Virus record (IMG/VR): IMGVR_UViG_3300035703_004050
Location: 1-64,000 of that record
Reading direction: 5' to 3' (one strand)
DNA from: a virus
Length of the DNA: 64,000 nucleotides
Shown here: positions 1 through 8,771 of the stretch, in pieces
Position numbering within the stretch: the first letter of the stretch is position 1
How the letters are laid out: each line of letters opens with the position of its first letter
Program-made: the position numbers and the translations under genes
Notes under the pieces: model-generated
The model's database searches: none
What the model was told of the DNA's origin: nothing
What the model saw: the letters and a program-made list of their open reading frames with translations, nothing else

Positions 1-543
1 AATTGGCAAAATGCTTTCTTAGGTTATTTTATCCCTGGTAATTTAGATGTAAAAGCTGTAATTGATACACTGTCAAAAAAACAAATAGTTGGTGTTGCTA
101 ATGGGTATGCAGAATGGGGACCACGAGCGTTAGGTAATAGAAGTTTACTTGCTGATCCTCGTCCATCAAACATTAAAGATAGAGTTAACGAAATAAAGCG
201 TCGTCAAATGTATCGCCCATTTGCTCCAGCAGTACTAGAAGAACACGCAGACAAATATTTTAAATTAAAAAAAGCATACGACTATCGTTACATGCAATAT
301 GCAGTGGACGTTAAAGACGATTATCCATATCCTTCTACATGTCATGTTGATAATACTGCTCGGGTGCAAATAGTACCAAAAGACGGTAGCAATATACGTA
401 ATATATTAGAAGCATGGTATGCAAAAACAAAGTGTCCTGTATTATTAAACACTAGCCTAAATATACGAGGTGAACCTATAGTAAATGATAGGGTAGATGG
501 GATACGCTTTGCTAAAGAATATGATATAACAGTTATTAGTTAA
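1..543 (+). CDS. Carbamoyltransferase, NodU/CmcH family (C-terminal part, 5' cut by window edge)
   Basis: The reading frame is open from base 1, and 180 codons are visible. Around codons 31-50 it carries the family signature GYAEWGPRALGNRS followed by LADPR, then RPFAPAVLEE at about codon 71. Members transfer a carbamoyl group from carbamoyl phosphate to a sugar or antibiotic hydroxyl; the visible part is the C-terminal YrdC/Kae1-like region. It sits beside glycan-modifying genes, so a sugar substrate is likely. The end overlaps the convergent minus-strand gene by 8 nt. The N-terminal half lies outside the window. Confidence 0.9.
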   Translation, partial: NWQNAFLGYFIPGNLDVKAVIDTLSKKQIVGVANGYAEWGPRALGNRSLLADPRPSNIKDRVNEIKRRQMYRPFAPAVLEEHADKYFKLKKAYDYRYMQYAVDVKDDYPYPSTCHVDNTARVQIVPKDGSNIRNILEAWYAKTKCPVLLNTSLNIRGEPIVNDRVDGIRFAKEYDITVIS

Positions 544-1330
544 AGTTAGGATTAGTGAAATTAAATTTAACTCCAATTAAATTTTCTATCTTATTTCTAA
601 AATTTTGAGTTGCTGTTAAACATTCTTCAAATGCATTTTTATACACAATACTTTTATCAAATAAATCATCAGTAACACTATTTGCAATTATAGGCGAATG
701 TTTCATAGTGAAAAACTTACTGGGCAATGTTTCACTAATTACAAAAGTTTTTTTACCAAGTAATGTAGACCAATAGGCGCCGTGATAACTACTAGTAAAA
801 ACGTATTCGTGATCTGCAATACAGTCTAGTATATCTGTTACATTTTTATTTTTGTTGTTAATCGCAGTGTGTTCGTATGGAAAATTTATTGGTCTTTTCC
901 AATGATTAATTACTAAAAATTTCTTTGTAGGGTTTGTTGCTAAATTAGTAAAAATAGAGTTATGTAAGACACTTGGGCAAGGTGTCCAATCATATCCTGT
1001 TACATTGTTATCTCTAATACCAAATAAGTCGTATGGTGCTGTTATATTATTGGTAAAATTAGGACTAATACCAACTCCCCACACTATTTTAAACCTTGCA
1101 TTTACTTTTTCTAAAATTTTCTCAATTGAACTAGTAAAATGATCGGTTGAAAATATTGCACCTCCCCCAATAAAAAGTACATCAACATCTATATTTGGAA
1201 TATTATCGTTGTAAACGTCTAGTATTATTCCATGTTTATCTTCTGTTGAATAATGTCTTATAGTGCTGTATAAATCTCCAGCGTTTTCAAAATCTTGCCT
1301 AAACAAGTAAGCATATTTTAGTTTTGACAT
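536..1330 (-). CDS. Polysaccharide pyruvyl transferase-like protein
   Basis: 264 aa. The N-terminal NAGDLYS resembles the GD-N start of the family. It is followed by DVLFIGGGAIFS, a WGVGIS strand, DLFGIRDNN, and the C-terminal TSSYHGAYWSTLLGKK, which fits the nucleotide/donor-binding half of PF04230-type pyruvyl transferases. It probably modifies a surface glycan. Start chosen at 1330 because AAGGAAA lies just upstream; an in-frame extension to 1381 has no such site. It overlaps the upstream minus-strand gene by 13 nt, so the two are probably translationally coupled. Confidence 0.75.
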   Translation of the reverse strand: MSKLKYAYLFRQDFENAGDLYSTIRHYSTEDKHGIILDVYNDNIPNIDVDVLFIGGGAIFSTDHFTSSIEKILEKVNARFKIVWGVGISPNFTNNITAPYDLFGIRDNNVTGYDWTPCPSVLHNSIFTNLATNPTKKFLVINHWKRPINFPYEHTAINNKNKNVTDILDCIADHEYVFTSSYHGAYWSTLLGKKTFVISETLPSKFFTMKHSPIIANSVTDDLFDKSIVYKNAFEECLTATQNFRNKIENLIGVKFNFTNPNFN

Positions 1331-2187
1331 AGATGTTTCCTTAAATTTATCCAAGCATATTCTAATTCTTCTTCTAACCATTCTTTATGACATAGTTCAA
1401 TAAACCATTGATCTCTATTTGGAGTTGGTAAAGATTCAATTAAAGAGACATTGCTAGTTCCCATTTCATAAGCTAAACTTTCTTCACTAACAATAGATGA
1501 TGTACCTGCTATTATTGCGTTTACTCCACTATTACTACTATGGCTAATTACACAATGACAATGCGCTAATAACGGTTCTAAATCAAAACTATCGTATGTT
1601 TGCTGTATGTGTTTTGGTATATTCCAATCAACTTTATTTTCTTTATAAAAATTGTTATCTACAGTAAAGAAGATGTTTTCTCTATAACGGGGATGACTTC
1701 GTATCACAATAGGTCTATCGGTATATTTCCTAACATCTAAAACAACCTGTTTGTAATATTTGTCCATTAACGGCATATTACGCCATTGTTCGCTTTTGCC
1801 GTGCTGTCCACATATTAAAACGTAATCTCCTGTATGCCATGGCAAAATGCTTAAGTTAAGCATTTTAGGTCTATCATAATCAAACTTTTCTATTTTAGGA
1901 AATATTGCAGAACGAGTAATTCCATTAATTGATAATCGCCAAGTAACGTTTCGAACTAGTCCGCCAACTTCTATTACAATAACAGGTTTATTTTTACTTC
2001 TATAATAATCCCAAACATTTTTATTCCTGCTCATTCTGCCATTCCATAAAATACTCCAAATCAATGCTGCATCCGCATCATAACTACATTCAACAGTTTG
2101 ATCTGTTTTATTCATATAAGAAACAATATCCTGATACAAATTAATCCCATTTGCTGGAACATGGGAAGGCCACACACTTATTCTCAT
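1318..2187 (-). CDS. Capsule-synthesis-like (KpsS/KpsC-type) glycosyltransferase, paralogue 1
   Basis: 289 aa. Visible landmarks are an internal GDYVLICGQHG strand, KYTDRPIVIRSHPR, and the late motif HSSNSGVNAIIAG, which resembles the conserved S-S-G-x-A-x-x-G end of capsule polysaccharide transferases (GT-B-like fold). The same order appears in two plus-strand neighbours, so the three are paralogues. Start chosen at 2187 (MRISVWPSH); no clear ribosome-binding site is present. The start codon is one arm of an 18-bp perfect palindrome shared with the divergent gene. The enzymatic role is inferred. Confidence 0.7.
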   Translation of the reverse strand: MRISVWPSHVPANGINLYQDIVSYMNKTDQTVECSYDADAALIWSILWNGRMSRNKNVWDYYRSKNKPVIVIEVGGLVRNVTWRLSINGITRSAIFPKIEKFDYDRPKMLNLSILPWHTGDYVLICGQHGKSEQWRNMPLMDKYYKQVVLDVRKYTDRPIVIRSHPRYRENIFFTVDNNFYKENKVDWNIPKHIQQTYDSFDLEPLLAHCHCVISHSSNSGVNAIIAGTSSIVSEESLAYEMGTSNVSLIESLPTPNRDQWFIELCHKEWLEEELEYAWINLRKHLCQN

Positions 2188-2202
2188 ATAATTAATTATA
2201 TG
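2185..2202. promoter_or_regulatory. Perfect 18-bp palindrome joining two divergent start codons
   Basis: CATATAATTAATTATATG is its own reverse complement. Its outer triplets are the ATG codons of the minus-strand gene (2187) and the plus-strand gene (2200). Only 12 nt separate the two starts and neither has a Shine-Dalgarno sequence. TATAATTA on each strand resembles a -10 or late-promoter core. An operator or bidirectional promoter role is inference. Confidence 0.45.
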
Positions 2203-2994
2203 AATTATTATTACCCTGAGATAGGTAGCCAAAGTAAAGCAATTTGGGTACTAGATGCAATAGCTAAAAATGATAAGAAAACTCAAATTAGCAGAGATAT
2301 GACTATCAATAATTCTCCTGGTGTTTTTTGGGGACTTGCAAGACAAAATTTTGACTTAATAAAAGAGTATCAAAATTTGAATAAACAGTTTTACTTTACT
2401 GATATGCCTTATTGGAACAGATATATGGGTAATAACAGGGATACATGTAGCTGGAGAATAATACCAAATAGTTTGCATTGTAATTGGGTAGAAGATTATC
2501 CTAACGATAGATTTAAAAAGCTTAATATTACAGTTAAGGAATGGAGAAAAACAGGAGATCATATCTTAGTATGCCCGAGCAGCAATACTATTAATAGATT
2601 TTATAATCAAAATAATTGGTTAAATGATACTTTAGCAGAATTAAAAAAATATACAGATAGACCAATTAAAATTCGTAATAAACCAAGGAATAGTAAAACT
2701 AGCGGCCCACTTGCTGCACTAACAACTTTTGAGGAAGACGTTAAAAATGCATGGGCAGTCGTTACATTAGTAAGTATAGCAGGGGTCGAAGCTGCTTGTT
2801 TAGGAATACCAGTGTTTTGCAATCTAGCAAGTCCAGTTGCAACTCTCGGCAATACTAATATAGCTAATATAGAATCTCCTTTATTAAATGACAGAACTAA
2901 ATGCTTAAATACACTTGCGTATTATCAATATACTGAGAATGAACTAAAAGCTGGAATGTGTAAAATTATAAATGATACTTTTTTATCTAAATAA
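2200..2994 (+). CDS. Capsule-synthesis-like glycosyltransferase, paralogue 2
   Basis: 264 aa. It aligns by eye with the following gene: VFWGLARQ matches VFAGIIRG, KKYTDRPIKIRNKPR matches SKHTSAPIVIREKP, and AGVEAACLGIPVFC matches the glycine-rich acceptor end. The start at 2200 (MNYYYPEIG) gives an N-terminus comparable in length to its paralogues; an upstream in-frame extension to 2098 would run antisense into paralogue 1. No ribosome-binding site is seen. The 3' end overlaps the next gene by 23 nt. Substrate unknown. Confidence 0.7.
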   Translation: MNYYYPEIGSQSKAIWVLDAIAKNDKKTQISRDMTINNSPGVFWGLARQNFDLIKEYQNLNKQFYFTDMPYWNRYMGNNRDTCSWRIIPNSLHCNWVEDYPNDRFKKLNITVKEWRKTGDHILVCPSSNTINRFYNQNNWLNDTLAELKKYTDRPIKIRNKPRNSKTSGPLAALTTFEEDVKNAWAVVTLVSIAGVEAACLGIPVFCNLASPVATLGNTNIANIESPLLNDRTKCLNTLAYYQYTENELKAGMCKIINDTFLSK

Positions 2995-3829
2995 TAAGAA
3001 TCAAAAACAAGCTAAATTTATTAGGTACTTGTTTAGAAGCTACACTGGTGAAAAGCATATTCAACCAACAAATAGATTTGATTCCAATGCAAGATTAAAT
3101 CTTCAAGCTAAATGGATAGTTTTTGCAGGGATTATTCGAGGTGAAGGGTTAATTTACAAATACTGTAAAGAAAACAATAAAAAATTTTTATATGTAGATC
3201 ATGCCTATGTTGATCGAGGTTATAATAAAGTTAACGAAGATTTAGAATGGATGAGAATAACACCAAGTTCATTTACTTGGCATCTAAATCAACCAGAATC
3301 AAATGATCGTTGGGAAGAATTTTTTGGAAAGAAATATCAACTTTCTCCTTGGAATTCAAAACAAGGAAAAAATATATTAGTATTACCACCAAGTGAAGCA
3401 ACGAAAATGCTTTTTCCAGAAAGCGAAGAGTGGGTTAAAAACACAATTGAAGAAATTAGTAAGCATACATCGGCACCAATCGTAATTAGAGAAAAACCAG
3501 AGCAACCAGTAATTGATACACTAACTAATCAAGTTATTGATAGAAAAATTATCACGTATGAAAATAGTATTGAAAAAGAGATGTTAGATGCAAAGTGTAT
3601 TGTAACATTCAATAGTGCTGTACCAGTATTAGGAACTATTTTGGGTATACCTTGTTATTGTAGTCCACATGCAGCGGCATACCCAATGAATGTAAATTTA
3701 AACTATATAAATGATCCGCCAGAACCAAAAAGACAAGAATGGTTAAATCAACTTGTTTATCACCAATACAAAACAAGTGAAATGAAAAACGGAAAAGTTT
3801 GGAAATTATTAGAAAAATATATGAGGTAA
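2972..3829 (+). CDS. Capsule-synthesis-like glycosyltransferase, paralogue 3
   Basis: 285 aa. The order of motifs is the same as in the two preceding genes: AKWIVFAGIIRGEG near residue 46, FLYVDHAYVDRGY, KNILVLPPSEATK, PIVIREKPEQP, CIVTFNSAVPVLGTILGIPCYC, and a C-terminal YHQYKTSEMKNG. The start overlaps the previous gene in another frame, so coupled translation is likely. It probably acts on a surface polysaccharide or nucleotide sugar. The family call rests on similarity of fold motifs, not on a catalytic residue I can name. Confidence 0.7.
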   Translation: MILFYLNNKNQKQAKFIRYLFRSYTGEKHIQPTNRFDSNARLNLQAKWIVFAGIIRGEGLIYKYCKENNKKFLYVDHAYVDRGYNKVNEDLEWMRITPSSFTWHLNQPESNDRWEEFFGKKYQLSPWNSKQGKNILVLPPSEATKMLFPESEEWVKNTIEEISKHTSAPIVIREKPEQPVIDTLTNQVIDRKIITYENSIEKEMLDAKCIVTFNSAVPVLGTILGIPCYCSPHAAAYPMNVNLNYINDPPEPKRQEWLNQLVYHQYKTSEMKNGKVWKLLEKYMR

Positions 3830-3832
3830 AAA

Positions 3833-4453
3833 ATGGAAAATATAACTATAAAAGAAGGTTGGTATTGGCCAACGAAAGATTTAAAATGTTGGCCTTGGTT
3901 GCAAAATGAAAAAGATTTGCCTAGAGAAATATCAAATCATGTTTCACAAAAAAGAGTAGCAATACAAGCTGGCGGCAATTGTGGATTTTATACCAAACAA
4001 TATGCAAGTTTATTCAAAACAGTTTATACTTTTGAACCAGATGAGTTAAACTTTAGATGCCTTGTGTTAAATTTAGAAGGTTTAAATGTCTATAAACAGC
4101 AAGCTTGCTTAAGTGATGAACACAAACTAATGGCAATAACAAGCAGCGATAAAAATATTGGAGCATATGCAGTAAACACGAAGGTACAGGGTGTTATCCC
4201 AACATTTTTAATAGATGATCTAGCATTAGACGTTTGTGACTTAATACATTTAGATATTGAAGGTTGGGAATTTCCAGCTTTAAAAGGTGCAATTAATACC
4301 ATTAAAAAATGTAAGCCTGCGATAGCACTAGAATGGATGGATCACGGATCTAAGTTTGGGTTTCCCCAAGCAGAAATTGAATCTTGGTTAAATAATTTAG
4401 GTTATAGCAAATCAATTAACATAATGAACGAAAGAGTATTTTTGGCAACATGA
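3833..4453 (+). CDS. FkbM-family SAM-dependent methyltransferase
   Basis: 206 aa. The SAM-binding motif I appears as AIQAGGNCGFYTKQYA (residues about 43-58), followed by the acidic strand end VYTFEPDELNF, the motif LIHLDIEGWEFPALKGA, and ALEWMD. This order is typical of FkbM methyltransferases, which O-methylate sugars or polyketides. It begins 3 nt after the previous stop and its own stop overlaps the next ATG (ATGA), so it belongs to the same operon. Sugar methylation on a surface glycan is the likely role. Confidence 0.85.
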   Translation: MENITIKEGWYWPTKDLKCWPWLQNEKDLPREISNHVSQKRVAIQAGGNCGFYTKQYASLFKTVYTFEPDELNFRCLVLNLEGLNVYKQQACLSDEHKLMAITSSDKNIGAYAVNTKVQGVIPTFLIDDLALDVCDLIHLDIEGWEFPALKGAINTIKKCKPAIALEWMDHGSKFGFPQAEIESWLNNLGYSKSINIMNERVFLAT

Positions 4454-5202
4454 TATTTCACACCGCAGCAGAACAAAAGTATTATAATGCTTTTTTTAAA
4501 AGATGGCATAAAAGCATAAAGTCACGATGTCCTAATGTAAGATTTTCTTTAAAGTTTGTAGGCGAAGTTGATAATACTGATGTTTTGGAATACACTAAAG
4601 AAAACGATATCTCTCTCATTTTAGATCCAACTACCCCAGAAGATTTAATCAATACATACGGTTCTATGGAAATCGGCAGAGGGTACTACCCTATGGCAAG
4701 ATGGAATTCTATACCTGTTGAAGATGATCATGTTTGTGTAACAGATGTTGATGTAGTTATGGTTAAAAATGATCTTGATGAAATGCTAGAACTTTTAAAT
4801 GATTTTGATTTAGTTAGTATTTCTAGAAATAAGCAACCCAAGATCAACATGATGATGATCAATTATATTAATAAAGATAAATGTCAAACAGTTAGTGACT
4901 TTGCTAAATCGTTGATGGATTCAAAAGATTTTAAATGGGATATTGATCTTGAAGTAATGTCTAATATGAAGAAAAAAATGAGTTACACATATCTTCATAG
5001 ATTAGTTAAGTTTGATTCATCTGCGGGACTAATACCAAAATTATTTACGGATACATCATTTGGTTATTATAGTGCAGTTAGTGTAAGATTTGATAACGTT
5101 GAATATGAAGGTGGATACGATTCTAAAAAAGCAAAATATGAGTGGGCAGACAAGCACGATATAATTAATTTTGCCACCAAGCACTTGTTTTCGCGCCAAT
5201 AG
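4450..5202 (+). CDS. Glycosyltransferase-like protein with DXD motif
   Basis: 250 aa. It has a Rossmann-like GT-A layout with VCVTDVDVVMVKNDLDEM around residues 97-114, where DVDVV fits a metal/nucleotide-sugar DXD motif. I do not recognise a closer family. The ATG overlaps the stop of the FkbM gene. The 3' end overlaps the convergent minus-strand glycosyltransferase by 38 nt, the longest convergent overlap in the window. Function as a glycosyltransferase is inferred from the motif and neighbours. Confidence 0.65.
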   Translation: MIFHTAAEQKYYNAFFKRWHKSIKSRCPNVRFSLKFVGEVDNTDVLEYTKENDISLILDPTTPEDLINTYGSMEIGRGYYPMARWNSIPVEDDHVCVTDVDVVMVKNDLDEMLELLNDFDLVSISRNKQPKINMMMINYINKDKCQTVSDFAKSLMDSKDFKWDIDLEVMSNMKKKMSYTYLHRLVKFDSSAGLIPKLFTDTSFGYYSAVSVRFDNVEYEGGYDSKKAKYEWADKHDIINFATKHLFSRQ

Positions 5203-5956
5203 TTCTTTCTGTTTTCTTACTGCGACCAACTTTCTTGCGAGGGCCCTTCATGTGATCCATGTAATCGCCTAGCACACAATTAATAAACGGATGACCTGCT
5301 ACATACCCAGGAGTTATATTTTGGTTTACCATACCTTTAGATTCATACTCGAGTCTAACGACATCAAATACAAAACTATCGTGCCATTCTTTTAAATTAA
5401 AAATAGTATCTTGCCTGTAGTAATTAATAAACGTTTCCCAAAAATCTAACATTAAAGGATGTTGGGTATGATAAACTACCCATCCACACTCGCTATATTG
5501 TTTAATTCTGCCAAGATAAGCAACACCAAAATTTTCTTTTGGAAAGTTATTAATTAAAAAATTTTCTGGAACTTTAGTATGAGTAACAGTGTCTGCATCT
5601 ATCCATACTACACTTTTTCGAGTATTGTTTTTAACTGCATCATACAATGCAAATACTTTGTGACTAAAACGTATAGCATCATATTTAAAATCCTTTGTAT
5701 TTTCGTTATTTTTAAATCCATTTGCTGCTAGATTATTTTTATGTTTTTCTTTAAAGGCAACTAACTCTTTAACACCTAATAAATCCTTCACTAAGATTCG
5801 TTCATTACGCAATGATTTATCTAAATCCACATTTTCAGTGTATACTATTATTTGTTGATTAGTTGGCCAATTACGTAAAAATGTTGCTAACATTTTTTTA
5901 CCGTATAAATCGTAACCTTCTTTATTAAACGTTGTTACTAGGATGTAATTGTTCAT
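5165..5956 (-). CDS. Glycosyltransferase-like protein (GT-A, DXD)
   Basis: 263 aa. It begins MNNYILVTTFNKEGYDLYG, a beta-alpha start seen in GT-A enzymes. It carries KSVVWIDADTVTH near residue 110 (DAD as metal-binding DXD), then HPLMLDFWETF and an acidic WHDSF segment. The start at 5956 has GGTAA upstream; a TTG nine bases earlier is possible. It lies 2 nt downstream of the next minus-strand gene's stop, so the pair is an operon. The C-terminus is basic (GPRKKVGRSKK). Confidence 0.7.
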   Translation of the reverse strand: MNNYILVTTFNKEGYDLYGKKMLATFLRNWPTNQQIIVYTENVDLDKSLRNERILVKDLLGVKELVAFKEKHKNNLAANGFKNNENTKDFKYDAIRFSHKVFALYDAVKNNTRKSVVWIDADTVTHTKVPENFLINNFPKENFGVAYLGRIKQYSECGWVVYHTQHPLMLDFWETFINYYRQDTIFNLKEWHDSFVFDVVRLEYESKGMVNQNITPGYVAGHPFINCVLGDYMDHMKGPRKKVGRSKKTERTIGAKTSAWWQN

Positions 5957-5958
5957 CG

Positions 5959-6648
5959 TTACCAACTTTTTATAAAATCTGCGCGTTCGTCATACCATTG
6001 TTGACTATATTCACAATTTTCATAACCGGGCATGAATGGCATTCCTAAAGTATAATGTATAAAGCTAGGGTGGCCATCTTCTGGTTCTTTATAATGCCCA
6101 ACTAGCCAATTCCATTCATGATGCAATTCACCAATATCTTCATCGTCCAACCATTGGAAACGATGCAAGTAACTCATTTCCTGTTTGTTCATAAACTCTG
6201 GATAAAGATATTGTTTATTTTTTGGATGAGCGCAATTAAACAGCATACAGCTACTCCAATTTTTACGTGGATAAGCGTGTTGAACTTGTCCATCCATTTT
6301 TGCTACGCCATCTAATACACTGTAATCGTGCTTAACAACTTGTACGGCATAACGATCATCAGCTAAATCAAACAATTTATTGACATCTTGACGAGCTAAA
6401 AAGTCGCAATCTATAAACACAGCCCACCCTTCATACCCATTTAGATAAGGTATTAAGAATCGAGTAAATGTAAATTGTGTTGAGGCTTTTGGATCATCAG
6501 GACGAGTTACTAACCCTTGTGCTTTTAATTCATCAAGTTTAAGTGGCAAAACTTCGATGTTGTTACTTAAACGATGTATACTATGTTTACAAACTTGATA
6601 AGCTATATCTTCTCTAGGATCCCATCCAATGTAAACTCGTCTCTTCAT
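5959..6648 (-). CDS. Glycosyltransferase, GT8-like
   Basis: 229 aa. It starts MKRRVYIGWDPREDIAYQVC, and has STQFTFTRFLIPYL followed by GWAVFIDCDFLARQDV (the DCD metal site of GT8-like enzymes), then NWSSCMLFNC, WLDDEDIGELHHEWNWL and a late HYTLGMPF. This arrangement is common in marine phage and bacterial retaining GT8-like transferases. Promoter elements for this strand probably lie in 6649-6700, where ACTAAATA resembles a late promoter. Substrate unknown. Confidence 0.8.
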   Translation of the reverse strand: MKRRVYIGWDPREDIAYQVCKHSIHRLSNNIEVLPLKLDELKAQGLVTRPDDPKASTQFTFTRFLIPYLNGYEGWAVFIDCDFLARQDVNKLFDLADDRYAVQVVKHDYSVLDGVAKMDGQVQHAYPRKNWSSCMLFNCAHPKNKQYLYPEFMNKQEMSYLHRFQWLDDEDIGELHHEWNWLVGHYKEPEDGHPSFIHYTLGMPFMPGYENCEYSQQWYDERADFIKSW

Positions 6649-6670
6649 AAATGATATACTCCAATAAATG

Positions 6671-6690
6671 TTAAATAGTAGTATATTTAG
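6671..6690. promoter_or_regulatory. Facing late-promoter-like elements between divergent genes
   Basis: TTAAATA on the plus strand and CTAAATA on the minus strand face each other around TAGTAGTATATT. The same TAGTAGTATATT string recurs at about 17271-17282, again between divergent genes. This suggests a shared regulatory element, but the assignment rests on sequence alone. Confidence 0.35.
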
Positions 6691-6704
6691 TGTTTGGAAG
6701 CAAC

Positions 6705-7460
6705 ATGATTGTAGGAATTTGTACTGGGGGATTTGACCCCGTCCACAGCGGGCATATAAATTATCTAAAAGCCGCGGCAGAACATTGCGACTTATTAATA
6801 GTAGGTGTTAACAGTGATAAATGGTTAGAACGTAAAAAAGGAAAATCTTTTATGCCTATAGAAGAACGTGTTGCTGTTTTAAGTGCAATGCGTAATGTTG
6901 ATAAAGTTATCACTTTTGATGATAGTGATGGATCAGCTAGAGACGCTATACGTCAAGTAAAAGCAATGTACCCAACTGCTATTATAAAGTTTATGAATGG
7001 CGGCGATAGAAACGGTGAAAATATTCCAGAGTTAAGCGAGGACGTTGAATTTTTGTTTGGTGTAGGCGGCGATAACAAAGCAAATTCTAGTAGTTGGATA
7101 CTACAAGAATGGAAACATCCAAAAACAATTCGTCCATGGGGTTATTATCGTGTGTTACACACTGAAGGCACACACATTAAAGTAAAAGAGTTAGTAGTTG
7201 AACCAGGGAAAAGTTTAAGTAGTCAACGACATTTACACAGAGCAGAATTTTGGATTGTAAGTAAAGGTTGTGCTGCTGTTGGTATTGGTGAAAAAGAATC
7301 GGTTATTCATTTGCACGAACAACAAGAAATACATATAGAAACAGGGCAATGGCATAGGCTTTTTAACGATAGTAAAGAACCAGTCCATATTGTTGAAATA
7401 CAGTATGGAGCGAAATGTGAAGAAGAAGATATACAAAGGAGATCTTTTAGTGTCGATTAG
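6705..7460 (+). CDS. Fusion: cytidylyltransferase-like (RfaE/HldE-type) domain + cupin (ManC C-terminal type)
   Basis: 251 aa. Residues 1-130 are a nucleotidyltransferase: GICTGGFDPVHSGHINYLK contains the GxFDPxHxGH active-site motif of RfaE2/TagD/CCT enzymes. Residues 145-250 are a cupin like the phosphomannose-isomerase half of ManC: RPWGYYRVL, VEPGKSLSSQRHLHRAEFWIV, and GQWHRLFN with metal-ligand histidines. Start chosen at ATG 6705 because GGAAG lies 5 nt upstream; a GTG at 6690 is in frame. It probably makes an NDP-sugar. The pairing of these two domains is unusual. Confidence 0.85.
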   Translation: MIVGICTGGFDPVHSGHINYLKAAAEHCDLLIVGVNSDKWLERKKGKSFMPIEERVAVLSAMRNVDKVITFDDSDGSARDAIRQVKAMYPTAIIKFMNGGDRNGENIPELSEDVEFLFGVGGDNKANSSSWILQEWKHPKTIRPWGYYRVLHTEGTHIKVKELVVEPGKSLSSQRHLHRAEFWIVSKGCAAVGIGEKESVIHLHEQQEIHIETGQWHRLFNDSKEPVHIVEIQYGAKCEEEDIQRRSFSVD

Positions 7461-8430
7461 TAAACTTTATATAAGTCACGTTGATGCTGATTTCAAAAAG
7501 ATACCAGGTATTTTTTTAAATAACAAAAATTTAAATAAAATTTTACATGATAATTCTTATCATGTATGCAAAACATCTCCTGTTGATTTATCGTTTAATA
7601 ATTTTGCAAATGTAATTGATTCAACACAAACATTTGAAATTGTTGATATTGATGATACTGTTTTTTTAAATCTTAGCGATATTGATTTTTGTACTTATGG
7701 TAGATTTTTTGTTTTATTACAAGAATCAAATAAACCTATTACTAATTTTCAATTTATTGAAAATTTATTTTATGAACGATTTGCTATAATTGATAAAAAT
7801 AGAAAGACTAATAACAAAACACTCTGGGTAGCTGGTTGTTCAATTACAGCAGGTACAGGAGTAAACGAAAATGAAAGATTTGGGGATATTTTAAGTAAAC
7901 AATATTATGTAGATTACGATTATATTAACATAGCAAAATCTGCTTCTTCCATATGGTTTCAAGCCAACAAAATATTACAAGCAGACATACAAGCAAATGA
8001 CATAGTTATTTGGGGAATCACAGCTTCTAATCGTATTGAATATATTGAAAAAGACGGGGTGATAAAATCTATATCACAAGGCAACGATAAATTTGGTGTA
8101 GCTAAATTAGAAAAATCTCAGCAATTTTGGAATGAAGAATATTTCTATAGCAAATTGCTTTACTTATCAAATATTAATTTAATAATTTCTGTAATCAACT
8201 GTTGTAAGAAAATAGGGGCTAAATTAATTTTGGTTAACTTTTTAGAAATGGAGATTGTACCGTTAGCTTTTAAAAATTTAAATATTTTTTTAAACATCAC
8301 AAAAAATAGCGGATTAATTGAAAAAAAATTTTTAGATTTTGGAATTGATAGCATACATCCTGGACCAAAACAACATTTAGAGTATGCAGATAAAATTCAT
8401 AAGTTTATACAAGAAAGGTATTTTAAATGA
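7450..8430 (+). CDS. SGNH/GDSL-hydrolase-like protein
   Basis: 326 aa from a GTG start with AGGAG nine bases upstream; it overlaps the preceding gene by 11 nt. The central segment KTLWVAGCSITAGTGVNENE fits SGNH block I with Cys in the usual Asp place (G-C-S). NIAKSASS resembles block II and DSIHPGPKQHLEYA supplies the D-x-x-H catalytic pair near the C-terminus. Such proteins often de-acetylate or acetylate sugars. The N-terminal 120 residues are not recognised. Very AT-rich. Confidence 0.7.
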   Translation: MSISKLYISHVDADFKKIPGIFLNNKNLNKILHDNSYHVCKTSPVDLSFNNFANVIDSTQTFEIVDIDDTVFLNLSDIDFCTYGRFFVLLQESNKPITNFQFIENLFYERFAIIDKNRKTNNKTLWVAGCSITAGTGVNENERFGDILSKQYYVDYDYINIAKSASSIWFQANKILQADIQANDIVIWGITASNRIEYIEKDGVIKSISQGNDKFGVAKLEKSQQFWNEEYFYSKLLYLSNINLIISVINCCKKIGAKLILVNFLEMEIVPLAFKNLNIFLNITKNSGLIEKKFLDFGIDSIHPGPKQHLEYADKIHKFIQERYFK

Positions 8431-8771
8431 AGAGTGGAAAAGTTTGGGGTAACACAGAATTACTTGAGGCAAATGGTGTATTAGAATTTCACCGTGCGGA
8501 GATAAAAGCAGGATATAGATGTTCAAAACATCTACACAAATATAAGTGGAATGGATTCTTTGTCGAGTCTGGCGTACTTGAGATACATGTTTGGAAAAAC
8601 AACTATGATCTAGTAGACATAACTGTACTAAAAGCAGGGGACTATACTAAAGTTCCACCTGGTGAAAAACATATGTTTGTGTGTAAAGAAGACTGTGTAT
8701 GTTTTGAATTGTATTGGGCAGAATTCGCTCACAATGATATCGAACGAGATAGTGTAGGTGGAGAAGTATAA
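8427..8771 (+). CDS. Small cupin-fold protein
   Basis: 114 aa. It contains EIKAGYRCSKHLHKYKWNGFFVESG and a second half with KAGDYTKVPPGEKHMFVC, matching the two conserved cupin motifs with histidine metal ligands. It resembles the cupin half of the fusion protein upstream and may act on the same sugar intermediates. The ATG overlaps the previous stop (ATGA) and the end overlaps the next gene by 14 nt. Exact chemistry unknown. Confidence 0.75.
   Translation: MKSGKVWGNTELLEANGVLEFHRAEIKAGYRCSKHLHKYKWNGFFVESGVLEIHVWKNNYDLVDITVLKAGDYTKVPPGEKHMFVCKEDCVCFELYWAEFAHNDIERDSVGGEV

Noticed and set aside
2098-2199. N-terminal extension of the plus-strand gene at 2200
   Set aside because: It would overlap the opposite-strand paralogue, adds no similarity to the paralogues and has no start signal.
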